Under the pieces are notes generated by a model that had not been told where the DNA came from, made no database searches, and saw only the letters and a list, made by a program, of their open reading frames with translations. A DNA stretch of 64,000 nt from Pseudofrankia inefficax (GTDB taxonomy: Bacteria; Actinomycetota; Actinomycetes; Frankiales; Frankiaceae), in the NCBI RefSeq assembly GCF_000166135.1, contig NC_014666.1, positions 5,642,001 through 5,706,000 of the forward strand. Reading direction: 5' to 3'. Of this stretch, positions 7,690 through 17,349 are shown one piece after another (position 1 is the first letter of the stretch; each line of letters starts with the position of its first letter). Made by a program: the position numbers and the translations under genes.

Positions 7690-9888
7690 TTGGAAGCATT
7701 GGGGCCGAACGACCCGACGACCGTTGGTAACTATCAACTCGCGGCCGTATTGGGCAGCGGCGGTATGGGACGAGTCTATCTGGCCTTCTCGCCGAGCGGG
7801 CGCCGGGTAGCGATCAAGATTATCCGCCCTGATCTCGTCCAGCAACGACACATTCGGCTGCGGTTCGCCCGCGAGGTGGCCGCTTCCCGGGCCGTGAACG
7901 GTTTCTTCGCGGCGGGTGTCATCGACGCCGATCTGGAAGCCAATCCGCCCTGGCTCGCCACGGCCTTCATTCCGGGCCCGTCTCTCAACGCCGCCGTGCG
8001 TGACGCCGGGTCGCTTCCGGTCGCGTCGGTGCGTGCCCTCGGCGCCGCTCTGGCGGAGGCCCTTTCCGCCGTCCATTCCGCCGGACTGATCCATCGGGAC
8101 CTGAAGCCGGCGAACGTGCTGCTGGCCCCCGACGGTCCCCGGCTGATCGATTTCGGAATATCGGCACTCGAGGACTCGGGATCGCTCACCCATGCCGGCG
8201 CGGTGATGGGCTCCCCCGGTTACATGTCGCCGGAACAGATAAACGGCGAGACGGTGACAACAGCCACCGACATCTTCGCGTTCGGCGCCGTCCTCACGTT
8301 CGCGGTCACCGGCACCGGCCCGTTCGGGGTCGGATCGCTGCCGTCGATGCTCTACCGCAGCGTGCACAACCCACCGGACCTCACCAAGGTCCCGGACGAA
8401 CTGCGCCCCCTGCTCGCTCGCTGCCTGGACAAGGATCCCGCGCGGCGGCCAGACCTGAACACGATTCTGCGGGAGCTGACCGGGGGCCGGCCGGCCGCCG
8501 ACATGTTCCCGCCGGGCTGGCTGCCCGCCGCCCTCTCGAAGACGCCGATCCCGACCGGGCCGATGCCGATACCGGCGGTAGGCCCGACGCCGACGCCGAT
8601 CGGCACCACGCCCGTCCCGATGCCCTGGCTGGAAGACAGCCCGGTTCCGTCGGCGGCGCGTGAGTCCGGTCGGCCGCCGAACGAGGCCACCCGGGAACTG
8701 ACCATCCCGTCCACGCCGCCGGTGCGGACGAGCGGACTGCCGACCCAGCTCGCGCCGGTGCCGTCCGTGCCGTCCCTGGGCAGCACCACTCCCGAGCCGG
8801 CCTCGGAGCCGGCCAGGCAGGGGCCGAGCCGCCGCCTGCTCCTGGGCGGGGCGATCGGTGTCGTCGCGGCCGCCGCGGCCGGGACGACGGCCTGGCGCCT
8901 GCTCGACGACGGCGGCCAGCCGTCCACCCCCGCGAGCCCGCCCGGGACCGTCCGCTGGCGGCTGTCCACGACGGGGACCGTGCTGGGCCGTCCCCGCGTC
9001 GCCGGCGACCTGGTGTACGCGGGCAGCAACGACGGAACCCTTTACGCGGCCCAGATCTCCAGCGGCAGGCAGGTCTGGAAGTTCACCACCGGCGGCGCGA
9101 TCGGTTCCACCCCGCTGGCCCTCGGCGGCATCGTCTACCTCGGCGGCGACGACGGCTACCTGTACGCCTTCGACGCCGCCACCGGCCGCACGCGCTGGAA
9201 GTACCACACCGACGGGATCGTGCACTCCCCCGCTGCCGGCGGCGGCCTGGTGTACGTCGGAAGCGCCGACGCCCACCTTTACGCGCTGGACGCGACCAGC
9301 GGTGCGTTCCGGTGGAAGTTCAAGGCCCAGAACGACACCCATTCACCGGCCCTGGCCGGCGAGACCGTGTACGTCGGGAGCAGCGACACCAACCTCTACG
9401 CCGTGGACGCCTTCTCGGGAAACCCGCGCTGGGCGTTCCCCACCAAGGGCGCGGTCTCCGGCACGCCGGCCGTTCTCGGCGGAATGGTCTACTTCGGCAG
9501 CACCGACGGAAGTCTCTACGCGGCCGACATCGGCGGCGGGAACCGGGCCTGGCAGTTCGACCACGCCGCCGTCGGCGCCGGGCCGGCCATCGCGAACGGC
9601 ACGGTCTACGTCGGCGGCGCCCAGAGCAGCCTGTACGCGCTCAGCGCCACGACCGGCCAGAAGGTGTGGACGTTCGCTGCCTCAGGGGACGTCGGCGCAC
9701 CCGTGGTGGTGGACGGCACCGTCTACTTCGGCACCAGCGACGCCAATCTCTACGCGGTCGACGCGGTCAAGGGCACCCTGCGCTGGAAGGTCACCGCGTC
9801 CAGCGGCGTGCACTCGGTCGCGGTCGCCGACGGCACCGCGTACTTCGGGACCGACGACAACAACCTGTACGCGGTCAGCGTCCGCTGA
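7690..9888 (+). CDS. Membrane Ser/Thr protein kinase with C-terminal PQQ beta-propeller
   Basis: 732 residues from TTG 7690, chosen because GGGAGGGAG stands five bases upstream and the kinase fold starts at residue 14. Kinase landmarks are GSGGMGRVY (22-30), K43 in VAIKI, HRDLKPANV (135-143) and DFG (154-156), so it should be active. A Pro/Thr-rich linker (about 270-375) leads to one membrane helix (about 381-405). Outside are eight repeats of about 40 residues with the signature VYxGSxDxxLYAxDAxxGxxxWxF, a PQQ-type eight-bladed propeller that senses a ligand, as in PknD-like kinases. It stands 15 bases before a glycosyltransferase and probably controls polysaccharide synthesis in response to a cell-surface signal. 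Confidence 0.93.
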   Translation: MEALGPNDPTTVGNYQLAAVLGSGGMGRVYLAFSPSGRRVAIKIIRPDLVQQRHIRLRFAREVAASRAVNGFFAAGVIDADLEANPPWLATAFIPGPSLNAAVRDAGSLPVASVRALGAALAEALSAVHSAGLIHRDLKPANVLLAPDGPRLIDFGISALEDSGSLTHAGAVMGSPGYMSPEQINGETVTTATDIFAFGAVLTFAVTGTGPFGVGSLPSMLYRSVHNPPDLTKVPDELRPLLARCLDKDPARRPDLNTILRELTGGRPAADMFPPGWLPAALSKTPIPTGPMPIPAVGPTPTPIGTTPVPMPWLEDSPVPSAARESGRPPNEATRELTIPSTPPVRTSGLPTQLAPVPSVPSLGSTTPEPASEPARQGPSRRLLLGGAIGVVAAAAAGTTAWRLLDDGGQPSTPASPPGTVRWRLSTTGTVLGRPRVAGDLVYAGSNDGTLYAAQISSGRQVWKFTTGGAIGSTPLALGGIVYLGGDDGYLYAFDAATGRTRWKYHTDGIVHSPAAGGGLVYVGSADAHLYALDATSGAFRWKFKAQNDTHSPALAGETVYVGSSDTNLYAVDAFSGNPRWAFPTKGAVSGTPAVLGGMVYFGSTDGSLYAADIGGGNRAWQFDHAAVGAGPAIANGTVYVGGAQSSLYALSATTGQKVWTFAASGDVGAPVVVDGTVYFGTSDANLYAVDAVKGTLRWKVTASSGVHSVAVADGTAYFGTDDNNLYAVSVR

Positions 9889-9903
9889 AAAGGGGGAGGA
9901 CGC

Positions 9904-11781
9904 TTGGCGGTCGCCAGGCACAGAGCCGCGCGGCGGCTGGTGAGAGGCACCCGTCGTAGCACCGCGGTCCGGGTCGCCTATGCCCGCTGCGCCGAGGCCT
10001 GTGGGCCGCTGACCACGCCGCGGGGCGACAACCCGCGGGTGGAGTTCCGCTCCGTCGTGCCACCGGGCCGCCGGTTGGCACTGACCCTGTTGTTCCTGTT
10101 CACCGCGCTGGTGAACCTGATCTTCGTCGGCTGGCTGCTGCTGCCGGCGCATGTGCCCGGTGCCGGCGTCGCCGGCACGGGCGACTGGCGGCTGTTCCTG
10201 GCCCGCGTGAGCTTCTGCCTCGTAGTCCTCGTCGAGGTCATCAGGATCGTCCAGGTCTCCATCATCGGGATACTCGCCTGGCACGCCCGGGACCCGGTGC
10301 CCCTCGTCGCGCCGCCCGGGCTGCGGGTCGCGGTGCTCACGACGATCGTCCCCTCGAAGGAGCCCGTCTCCGTCGTGGCGAGAACGCTGGGCGCGATGCG
10401 GGAGATCGCCTATCCGGACGGCTTCCTGACCGCCTGGATCCTGGACGAGGAGAACGATCCCGAGGTTCAGCGAGTCGCCGAGGACCTGGGTGTCCTGCAT
10501 TTCAGCCGCCGCGGCCGCCCGGAGTACAACCAGCCGGCCGGGGAGTTCCGGGCCAGGAGCAAGGCGGGAAACCACAACGCCTGGCGTGCCGAGCACGAGA
10601 GCCACTACGACGTGGTCGCCCAGATGGACCCCGACCACGTCCCGCTCACCTGTTTCCTGGAACGCACCCTGGGCTATTTCCGTGACCCGGACGTCGCCTT
10701 CGTCGTCGCTCCCCAGGTCTACGGGAACATGCTGGAGAACCTGGTGGCACAGGGCGCCTCGATGCAGCAGTACCTGTTCAACGGGGTGATCGAGCGCGGC
10801 GGGAACGGCCTCGACGCGCCGCTGCTCATCGGCACGAACCACCTGTACCGGCCGGCGGCCTGGCGACAGATCGGTGGCTACCAGGACTCGATCATCGAGG
10901 ACCACCTGACCAGCATGCGCGTCCAGGGGACGATCAACCCGGCGACCGGGAACCCCTGGAAGGGCGTCTACACCCCCGACGTGATCGCGATCGGTGAGGC
11001 GCCCACCACCTGGACCGACTACTTCAACCAGCAGAAACGGTGGGCGTACGGCGTCTGGGACGTCAAGCTGCGCCGCCGGGCGAAGGCCGGGATCAGGCTG
11101 CGGGCCCGCCAGCGGCTGCTGTACGGAATGGTGCAGTTCTACTACCCGAGCGTCGCGACGAGCCTGCTGTTCGGCAGCCTGGCGACGGTCGGCTACCTCG
11201 TTTTCGGCGCCTCAGCGGTCCACCTGCGCGGGGGATCGTGGCTCACGCTGTGGACGGCCGCCCTGGGCAGCTGGGTCAGCATGTGGCTGTGGCTGCGCCG
11301 GTTCAACCTCGCCGAGCACGAGAGGCGTGAGATCGGCCTACCGGGCATGGCGCTCGCCCTGTTCGCCGGTCCGATCTACCTGTCCGCCGCGTGCGCGGCG
11401 GTGCTGCGCCGGCGCCTGGCCTACGCGGTGACCGCGAAGGGCGAGCTGCGCAGCACCGAGTCGCTCCGGACCTTCCGGCTGCACCTGGCCTGGGCCGTCG
11501 TCGCCGCGACGCTGCTGTGCGTCAACCTCACCGTGAACCACGGCCGCTTCGCCCCGCCGCAGCTCTGGGCGCTGCTCGCGCTGCTGATCGGGCTGTCGCC
11601 ACCGTTGCTGTCCGTGCGCCGGACGATCGCCGCGCGGCGCAGGGACCCGGCGGCCGGTGGCCCGGCCGGGACGGTCCCGCCCCCCGCCCGCGTGCATGTC
11701 GCGGCTGAACCGAGGGAGTCCCAGCTCCTGCTGACGGCTCGGCTCGCCGAGGAGAGCTCCGTCACGGAGAACGGCCCGTGA
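9904..11781 (+). CDS. Cellulose-synthase-like family 2 glycosyltransferase (membrane)
   Basis: 625 residues from TTG 9904 behind GGGGGAGGA. Two membrane helices (about 60-125) precede a GT-A domain with the processive GT2 motifs: DEEND near D181, MDPDH near D242, TNHLYRP, IIEDH (D333, the base) and QQKRW (376-380, the QxxRW acceptor motif). About four or five more helices follow. These are the marks of BcsA-like synthases that build a beta-linked chain from UDP- or GDP-sugars and push it out of the cell. No PilZ domain is fused. It overlaps the GH26 hydrolase gene by four bases (GTGA), like bcs operons that include a cellulase. Confidence 0.9.
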   Translation: MAVARHRAARRLVRGTRRSTAVRVAYARCAEACGPLTTPRGDNPRVEFRSVVPPGRRLALTLLFLFTALVNLIFVGWLLLPAHVPGAGVAGTGDWRLFLARVSFCLVVLVEVIRIVQVSIIGILAWHARDPVPLVAPPGLRVAVLTTIVPSKEPVSVVARTLGAMREIAYPDGFLTAWILDEENDPEVQRVAEDLGVLHFSRRGRPEYNQPAGEFRARSKAGNHNAWRAEHESHYDVVAQMDPDHVPLTCFLERTLGYFRDPDVAFVVAPQVYGNMLENLVAQGASMQQYLFNGVIERGGNGLDAPLLIGTNHLYRPAAWRQIGGYQDSIIEDHLTSMRVQGTINPATGNPWKGVYTPDVIAIGEAPTTWTDYFNQQKRWAYGVWDVKLRRRAKAGIRLRARQRLLYGMVQFYYPSVATSLLFGSLATVGYLVFGASAVHLRGGSWLTLWTAALGSWVSMWLWLRRFNLAEHERREIGLPGMALALFAGPIYLSAACAAVLRRRLAYAVTAKGELRSTESLRTFRLHLAWAVVAATLLCVNLTVNHGRFAPPQLWALLALLIGLSPPLLSVRRTIAARRRDPAAGGPAGTVPPPARVHVAAEPRESQLLLTARLAEESSVTENGP

Positions 11782-12878
11782 GGCTGACGGTGCCCCGGGT
11801 GGTCGCGGTGGTCCTGGTCGTCGTGCTCGCCGGCTACGTCTTCCGGGTGGCCCCGCACCTGTCCGGGCCTCGCCGGCCCGGGGCGTCGGTTCCAGCCGAG
11901 CTCCTGGCGCCGTCGACCGAGCTGGCCGCGGCGCCGAGCCAGTTCCCGGATCCGGGAAAGACGTTCGTCGGCATCATGACCACCGCCGGGGTCCACGACT
12001 TCACCAATCTCCTGAACTTCACCCAGAAGACGAGCTACAAGCCGAGGGCCTACCAGTTCTCCGAGGGCTGGGCCGAGGACAAGTTCAATGCCAGTGACCT
12101 GAACAAGGTCGCGAGTCTGGGCATGATGCCGATCGTCGCCTGGGAGCCGTGGGACTTCTCCAACAAACCGCAGAGTGACAAGCTGCGCGGCGCCCAGCCG
12201 AAATACCGGCTCAGCAACATCATCGACGGCTCGTTCGACTCGTACATCCGCTCCTGGGCCCGCGGGGTCAAGACGCTCGACTACACGATCGGCCTGCGGT
12301 TCGCGCACGAGATGAACGGCTACTGGTACCCCTGGGCCGAACAGGCCAACGGCAACCAGCCTGGACAGTACGTCCAGGCCTGGCGCCACGTGCACGACAT
12401 CTTCGCGCAGGAGGGCGCGACCAATGTCGTGTGGATCTGGAGCCCCAACGTCACCTACCCGAACTCCACCCCGCTCGCCGAGCTCTACCCGGGCGACGCG
12501 TACGTGGACTGGATTGGTTTCTCCGGCTACTACGGCACCGTGGGCAACGAGACCTACAAGTCCTTTGACGAGATCTTCGCCAGCAGCATCGCCGAGGTCC
12601 AGACCATCACCGAGAAACCGATCGTGATCACGGAGACCGGTGCGGCCGACAACGCGGGACTGAAGGCCGCGTGGATCGCCCAGCTCTTCGCCTCGCTGCC
12701 GCGCTACCCGGAGATCATCGGGGTGATCTGGCAGGAGTCGACGAAGGAGGTCGACTGGCGGGTCGCCGTGTCCCCGGCGGCCTCCCGGGCCTTCGCCGTC
12801 GGCGCGGCCAACCCGCGCTACGACACGACCTGGCGCTGGACGAGCAGACCCGAGCTGACCCTGCCACTGCGCCCCTGA
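11778..12878 (+). CDS. GH26-family glycoside hydrolase (beta-mannanase-like), membrane anchored or secreted
   Basis: 366 residues. GTG 11778 overlaps the glycosyltransferase stop. A hydrophobic stretch at residues 7-20 is a signal anchor. The TIM barrel shows the GH26 acid/base glutamate E178 in RFAHEMNG and the nucleophile E286 in VITETGA. GH26 enzymes cut beta-1,4-mannan or beta-1,3/1,4-glucans. Being coupled to the synthase, it more likely trims or releases the exported chain than digests plant mannan, as cellulases do in bcs operons. This also hints that the polymer is a mannan or mixed beta-glucan rather than cellulose. Confidence 0.88.
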   Translation: MRLTVPRVVAVVLVVVLAGYVFRVAPHLSGPRRPGASVPAELLAPSTELAAAPSQFPDPGKTFVGIMTTAGVHDFTNLLNFTQKTSYKPRAYQFSEGWAEDKFNASDLNKVASLGMMPIVAWEPWDFSNKPQSDKLRGAQPKYRLSNIIDGSFDSYIRSWARGVKTLDYTIGLRFAHEMNGYWYPWAEQANGNQPGQYVQAWRHVHDIFAQEGATNVVWIWSPNVTYPNSTPLAELYPGDAYVDWIGFSGYYGTVGNETYKSFDEIFASSIAEVQTITEKPIVITETGAADNAGLKAAWIAQLFASLPRYPEIIGVIWQESTKEVDWRVAVSPAASRAFAVGAANPRYDTTWRWTSRPELTLPLRP

Positions 12879-12887
12879 CCAGCCGAA

Positions 12888-12918
12888 AGCCCGGGAACCC
12901 CGATGGGGCTCCCGGGCT
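12888..12918. terminator. Bidirectional terminator hairpin between GH26 gene and lon
   Basis: AGCCCGGGA (12888-12896) pairs with TCCCGGGCT (12910-12918), and inside, after one mismatch, CCCC pairs with GGGG around a GAT loop. It sits between two converging genes and can serve both. Confidence 0.8.
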
Positions 12919-12926
12919 GATTCGCC

Positions 12927-15347
12927 TTAGGCGGCGAGGACCGCGTCCCGGCTGGAGTCGTAAGCCGGCTCCAGGGCCAGGTCGAGGACCTCACGGACGT
13001 CCGAGACCAGGTGGACGGTGAGCGCGTCACGCACCGCCGCCGGCACGTCGTCCAGGTCCGGCCCGTTGCGGCTCGGCAGCAGGACCGTGGTGATGCCGGC
13101 CCGGTGCGCGGCGAGCAGCTTCTGCTTCACCCCGCCGATCGGCAGCACCCGCCCGGTCAGCGACACCTCGCCGGTCATCGCCACCTCGGCCCGGACCGGC
13201 CGGCCCGACAGCAGCGACGCGAGCGCGGTCGTCATCGTGACGCCGGCGCTCGGCCCGTCCTTGGGCACCGCTCCGGCCGGGACGTGGACGTGGACCCCGC
13301 GCTTGGCCAGGTCACCGACCGGCAGCTCCAGCTCGGCGCCGCGTGACCGCAGGTAGGACAGCGCGATCTGCGCCGACTCCTTCATCACGTCGCCCAGCTG
13401 GCCGGTCAGGGTCAGGCCGGAGGCGCCGGTCTCCGCGTCGGCCAGCGACGCCTCGATGAACAGCACGTCGCCGCCGGCGCCGGTCACCGCGAGGCCGGTC
13501 GCCACGCCGGGCAGCGCCGTGCGCTCGGCCGACTCGGGGGTGTGCCGCGGCCGGCCCAGGTAGCCGACCAGGTCCCCGGCGCCGACCGTGACCGGCTCGC
13601 GGGTGCCCGTCCCGTCAAGCGCGACCTGCGCGGCGATCTTGCGCAGCACCCTGGCGATCGCGCGCTCCAGGTCACGCACGCCCGCCTCGCGGGTGTACTC
13701 GCCGGCCAGCAGCCGCAGCGTGTCGTCGTCGAAGGTGACCTCGCCCTCGGCGAAGCCGGCCCGCTCACGCTGGCGGGGCAACAGGTGGTCCCGGGCGATG
13801 ACGACCTTCTCGTCCTCGGTGTAGCCGTCGAGGCGGACCAGCTCCATCCGGTCCAGCAGCGGCCCGGGGATCGACTCGATCACGTTCGCGGTCGCCAGGA
13901 ACAGCACGTCGGACAGGTCCAGCTCGACCTCGAGGTAGTGGTCGCGGAACGTGTGGTTCTGCGCCGGGTCGAGCACCTCCAGCAGGGCCGCGGTCGGGTC
14001 GCCGCGGTAGTCGGCGCCGACCTTGTCGACCTCGTCGAGCAGGACGACGGGGTTCATCGTGCCGGCCTCGGTGATCGCCCGGACGATCCGGCCGGGCATC
14101 GCGCCGACGTAGGTGCGCCGGTGGCCGCGGATCTCCGCCTCGTCCCGGACGCCGCCGAGGGCGACGCGGACGAACTTACGGCCCATCGCGCGGGCCACCG
14201 ACTCGCCGAGCGAGGTCTTGCCGACCCCGGGCGGGCCGGCCAGCGCCAGCACGGCGCCGCTGCGCCGCCCGCCCACGACGCCCAGCCCGGCGTCCGCGCG
14301 CTGGCGGCGAACGGCCAGGTACTCGATGATCCGGTCCTTCACGTCGTCGAGGCCGGCGTGGTCGGCGTCCAGCACCGCGCGGGCGCCGGCGATGTCATAG
14401 GAGTCCTCGGTCCTGGAGCTCCACGGCAGGTCGAGGACCGTGTCGAGCCAGGTGCGGATCCAGCCGCCCTCCGGTGACTGGTCGGAGGTCCGCTCCAGCT
14501 TGTCGACCTCCTTGAGCGCCGCCGCGCGGACCTTCTCGGGCAGGTCGGCCGCCTCGACGCGGGCCCGGTAGTCGTCGGTGTTCTCGCCGTCGCCGCCCTC
14601 GCCGCCGCCGGAGAGCTCGCGCAGCTCCTTGCGGACGGCCTCCAGCTGGCGGCGCAGCAGGAACTCGCGCTGCTGGCGGTCCATCCCCTCCTGGACGTCC
14701 TTGCGGATCGTCTCGGCGACGTCCAGCTCGGCGAGGTGCTCCCTGGTCCAGGCCAGCACCTTCTCCAGCCGGGTGGTGACGTCGGCGGCCTCCAGCAGCT
14801 CCAGCTTCTGGGCCGGCGTCAGGTAGGGGGCGTAGCCGGCGGTGTCGGCCAGCGCGGACGGGTCGTCGATCGAGGTCACCGAGTCGACCACCTGCCAGGC
14901 GCCGCGCTGCTGCAGCAGGGTGGTGACGAGGGCCTTGTACTCGCGGGCCAGCTCGGAGAGCTTCCCGGTCGGGGTCGTTCCGGTCGGCTCGAGGATCGTC
15001 GCCTCGACCCACAGGGCGGCGCCGGGGCCGGTCGAGCCGGTGCCGATCCGGGCGCGCCCGACGGCGCGCACGACGGCGGCGGGCTCGCCCCCGGGCAGCC
15101 GGCCGACCTGCTCGATCACGCCGAGCGCGGCGACGGCGGCGTACTTCCCGTCGAGCCGCGGGACGAGCAGCACCTCAGCCTTGCGGCCCGCGTCGGCTCC
15201 GGCCGGAGCGCGCGACTGGGTCGCCGCGCGGGCCGCGTCCACGGCGGCACGTGTCTCGGCGTCGGACAGGGCAAGCGGAACGACCATGCCGGGGAGCACG
15301 ACCACGTCGTCGATCGGCAGGACGGGCAGCACACGGTTCTGAGTCAC
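12927..15347 (-). CDS. lon: ATP-dependent protease Lon
   Basis: 806 residues from GTG 15347, where the family start (TQNRVLPVLPIDDVVVLPG) begins; a longer frame to 15392 adds 15 residues of no similarity. N-terminal LAN substrate domain, coiled region about 180-290, then the AAA+ module with GPPGVGKT (Walker A) and VVLLDEVDK (Walker B), and the protease domain with the catalytic dyad S700 (DGPSAG) and K743 (GGVKQK). It degrades misfolded and regulatory proteins in the cytoplasm. A HAIR operator upstream (15397-15417) puts it under HspR, as known for Streptomyces lon. Confidence 0.96.
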   Translation of the reverse strand: MTQNRVLPVLPIDDVVVLPGMVVPLALSDAETRAAVDAARAATQSRAPAGADAGRKAEVLLVPRLDGKYAAVAALGVIEQVGRLPGGEPAAVVRAVGRARIGTGSTGPGAALWVEATILEPTGTTPTGKLSELAREYKALVTTLLQQRGAWQVVDSVTSIDDPSALADTAGYAPYLTPAQKLELLEAADVTTRLEKVLAWTREHLAELDVAETIRKDVQEGMDRQQREFLLRRQLEAVRKELRELSGGGEGGDGENTDDYRARVEAADLPEKVRAAALKEVDKLERTSDQSPEGGWIRTWLDTVLDLPWSSRTEDSYDIAGARAVLDADHAGLDDVKDRIIEYLAVRRQRADAGLGVVGGRRSGAVLALAGPPGVGKTSLGESVARAMGRKFVRVALGGVRDEAEIRGHRRTYVGAMPGRIVRAITEAGTMNPVVLLDEVDKVGADYRGDPTAALLEVLDPAQNHTFRDHYLEVELDLSDVLFLATANVIESIPGPLLDRMELVRLDGYTEDEKVVIARDHLLPRQRERAGFAEGEVTFDDDTLRLLAGEYTREAGVRDLERAIARVLRKIAAQVALDGTGTREPVTVGAGDLVGYLGRPRHTPESAERTALPGVATGLAVTGAGGDVLFIEASLADAETGASGLTLTGQLGDVMKESAQIALSYLRSRGAELELPVGDLAKRGVHVHVPAGAVPKDGPSAGVTMTTALASLLSGRPVRAEVAMTGEVSLTGRVLPIGGVKQKLLAAHRAGITTVLLPSRNGPDLDDVPAAVRDALTVHLVSDVREVLDLALEPAYDSSRDAVLAA

Positions 15348-15396
15348 GTAGGCACATCCACTCAAGGTCGGAACGGTGGTCGGCAGACCCAATGAA

Positions 15397-15417
15397 CTTG
15401 AGCCTGACCGACTAAAG
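15397..15417. promoter_or_regulatory. HAIR element (HspR-binding site) upstream of lon
   Basis: The sequence CTTGAGC-N7-ACTAAAG matches the HspR consensus CTTGAGT-N7-ACTCAAG at 12 of 14 positions with the exact spacing. An extra perfect half-site ACTCAAG lies at 15360-15366, between this and the lon start. lon is an established member of the HAIR/HspR heat-shock regulon in Streptomyces, so position and target agree. Confidence 0.8.
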
Positions 15418-15486
15418 TCACCGGAGCCGCCTGTTGTTCCTCCCGCCCGCCCATCCCGCGTTCGCCCAGAGGCGAACGGCGAACGC

Positions 15487-16530
15487 CTAGATCGTCGCGG
15501 CGTCGATCACGAACCGGTAGCGGACGTCGCTGGCCACCACGCGGTCGTAGGCGACGTTGACGTCGGCGGCGGTGATCAGCTCGATCTCGGCCGCGAGGCC
15601 GTGCTCGGCGCAGAAGTCGAGCATCTCCTGGGTCTCTCGGATGCCACCGATGTTGGAGCCGGTGAGGCTGCGCCGGGCCGCGATCAACGAGAACGCCCGG
15701 TACGCGCCGGGGTCGGCCGGGCCGCCGACGTTGCACATCGTGCCGTCGAGCCGCAGCAGCGACAGGTAGGCGTCGAGGTCCAGGTTCGCCGAGACCGTGT
15801 TGAGGATGAAGTCCAGGCTGCCGCGCAGCTCCTCGAAGGTCGCCGGGTCGCTGGTCGCCCGGTATCGGTCGGCGCCGAGGCGCAGGCCGTCCTTCTCCTT
15901 GGCCAGCGACTGGCTGAGCACGGTGACGTCGGCGCCCAGCGCGTGCGCGAGCTGCACGCCCATGTGACCGAGCCCGCCGAGGCCGACGACGGCGACCTTC
16001 GAGCCGGGGCCGATCTTCCAGTGGCGTAGCGGCGAGTAGGTCGTGATCCCGGCGCACAGCAGCGGCGCGGCGGCGTCGAGCGCCAGGGCGTCGGGGATCC
16101 GGAGCACGTAGGCCTCGCGGACCACGATCTGCTGGCTGTAGCCGCCGTAGGTGGGTTCACCGTCGTATTCGGTGCCGTTGTAGGTGAACACCGGGTTCGG
16201 GCCCGTGCAGTACTGCTCCTCCCCCGCGACGCAGGCGTCGCACCGCTGGCAGGAGCTCACGAAGCAGCCGACGCCCACCCGGTCCCCGACCGCGAACCGG
16301 GTGACGTCCGCGCCGACGGCCGCCACCACGCCGGTGATCTCGTGGCCGGGCACCATCGGGAAGATCGCCGGGCCCCATTCCTGGCGGGCCTGGTGGATGT
16401 CGCTGTGGCAGACCCCGGCGAACCTGATGTCGATCAGGACGTCGTCCGGGCGCGGGTCACGCCGGGAGATCGTGGTCGGCGCGAGGGCCGCACCGGCGGC
16501 GGGGACGGAAAGCGCCCGTACGGTGGCCAT
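15487..16530 (-). CDS. Zinc-dependent NAD(P) alcohol dehydrogenase (cinnamyl/AdhC-YahK type)
   Basis: 347 residues. Catalytic zinc ligands appear in GVCHSD and PGHE, and the structural zinc lobe is CX2CX2CX7C ([17 protein letters not shown]). The Rossmann turn is GLGGLGHMG near residue 182. This is the medium-chain dehydrogenase branch that reduces aldehydes to alcohols with NADPH (cinnamyl alcohol dehydrogenase, YahK, mycobacterial AdhC). The gene stands alone between lon and the SGNH hydrolase, 24 bases from the latter, all on one strand. Confidence 0.92.
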   Translation of the reverse strand: MATVRALSVPAAGAALAPTTISRRDPRPDDVLIDIRFAGVCHSDIHQARQEWGPAIFPMVPGHEITGVVAAVGADVTRFAVGDRVGVGCFVSSCQRCDACVAGEEQYCTGPNPVFTYNGTEYDGEPTYGGYSQQIVVREAYVLRIPDALALDAAAPLLCAGITTYSPLRHWKIGPGSKVAVVGLGGLGHMGVQLAHALGADVTVLSQSLAKEKDGLRLGADRYRATSDPATFEELRGSLDFILNTVSANLDLDAYLSLLRLDGTMCNVGGPADPGAYRAFSLIAARRSLTGSNIGGIRETQEMLDFCAEHGLAAEIELITAADVNVAYDRVVASDVRYRFVIDAATI

Positions 16531-16554
16531 GTCTCTCCTTGGATGATCGTGGTC

Positions 16555-17349
16555 TCAGGTCGCGGGCGGTGGTGGCCCGGACGGGGTGGTGGACGGCAGG
16601 GGCCCGAGCAGCGCCACCGCGGCCGCGGCCATCGCGTGGGCATACCGGGTAGCGCCGGCGGACGGGACCGGGCAGCGCGTCATCGGCGGCTGCTCGACCG
16701 GGCAGAAGTGCACGCCGTCGGGGCTGCGCACCGTCACCTGACCGCCCGCCGGGCACACGTCGCCCGGGCCGCAGGGCACGGTCTGCGCGAACCGCCCAGC
16801 AGGGTCGGTCACGGCCCGGCCGGCGGGCACCACCGTCGTGTTCGGCACCTGGCCGGCGATCTTCTGCCAGAGCTGATCCAGCGAGGTGAGCCCCTGCGGG
16901 TCGACGGTCTGGTCCCGTCTCGGTGGGGCCTCGACGAGCACCACGTGGGCACCGTCGCGGGTGAGCCTGACGGCAGCGGCCAGGACGTCCGAGCGGTACG
17001 CGCTGGTCAGGTCCCGGCCCTTCATGCACTTCGTGCCCGTGTTGCCGGAGAAGGCCAGCACGGCGACGGTCGGGCGCCACTTGCGCGACTGCTTGCGGAT
17101 GTCGGAGAGCCAGTCGCAGGGCGCGGTGCCGCCGTAGGTGTGCAGCAGCGACGTGCCACCGGCGGCCGCCACGTCCGCCGCGAAGTCGTCCTGCGCCTCC
17201 CACGCCATCGAGTCACCCCAGAGCGCGACCCGCCGCCCGCCGGAGCTGTGGTGCGTGTTGTGGCCCAGGACTCCCACCAGCGCGACCACGACCGCGACGA
17301 TCAACAGCCAGCCGATCGGCCCCGGGCGGCCGGCCGGTCCGCGGCTCAA
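16555..17349 (-). CDS. SGNH/GDSL-type hydrolase, membrane anchored
   Basis: 264 residues if TTG 17349 is used, which overlaps the TGA of the M20 peptidase gene (TTGA); longer frames only run antisense to nothing and through the peptidase. One hydrophobic helix (about 12-29) anchors it. SGNH blocks: VALWGDSMAW (nucleophile Ser), the glycine block, FSGNTG and a C-terminal DGVHFC with the Asp-X2-His pair. Fold members are esterases or acetylhydrolases working on lipids or polysaccharides; this one probably acts outside the membrane. Four or more cysteines in the outer domain may form disulfides. The tail is Pro-rich. Confidence 0.8.
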   Translation of the reverse strand: MSRGPAGRPGPIGWLLIVAVVVALVGVLGHNTHHSSGGRRVALWGDSMAWEAQDDFAADVAAAGGTSLLHTYGGTAPCDWLSDIRKQSRKWRPTVAVLAFSGNTGTKCMKGRDLTSAYRSDVLAAAVRLTRDGAHVVLVEAPPRRDQTVDPQGLTSLDQLWQKIAGQVPNTTVVPAGRAVTDPAGRFAQTVPCGPGDVCPAGGQVTVRSPDGVHFCPVEQPPMTRCPVPSAGATRYAHAMAAAAVALLGPLPSTTPSGPPPPAT

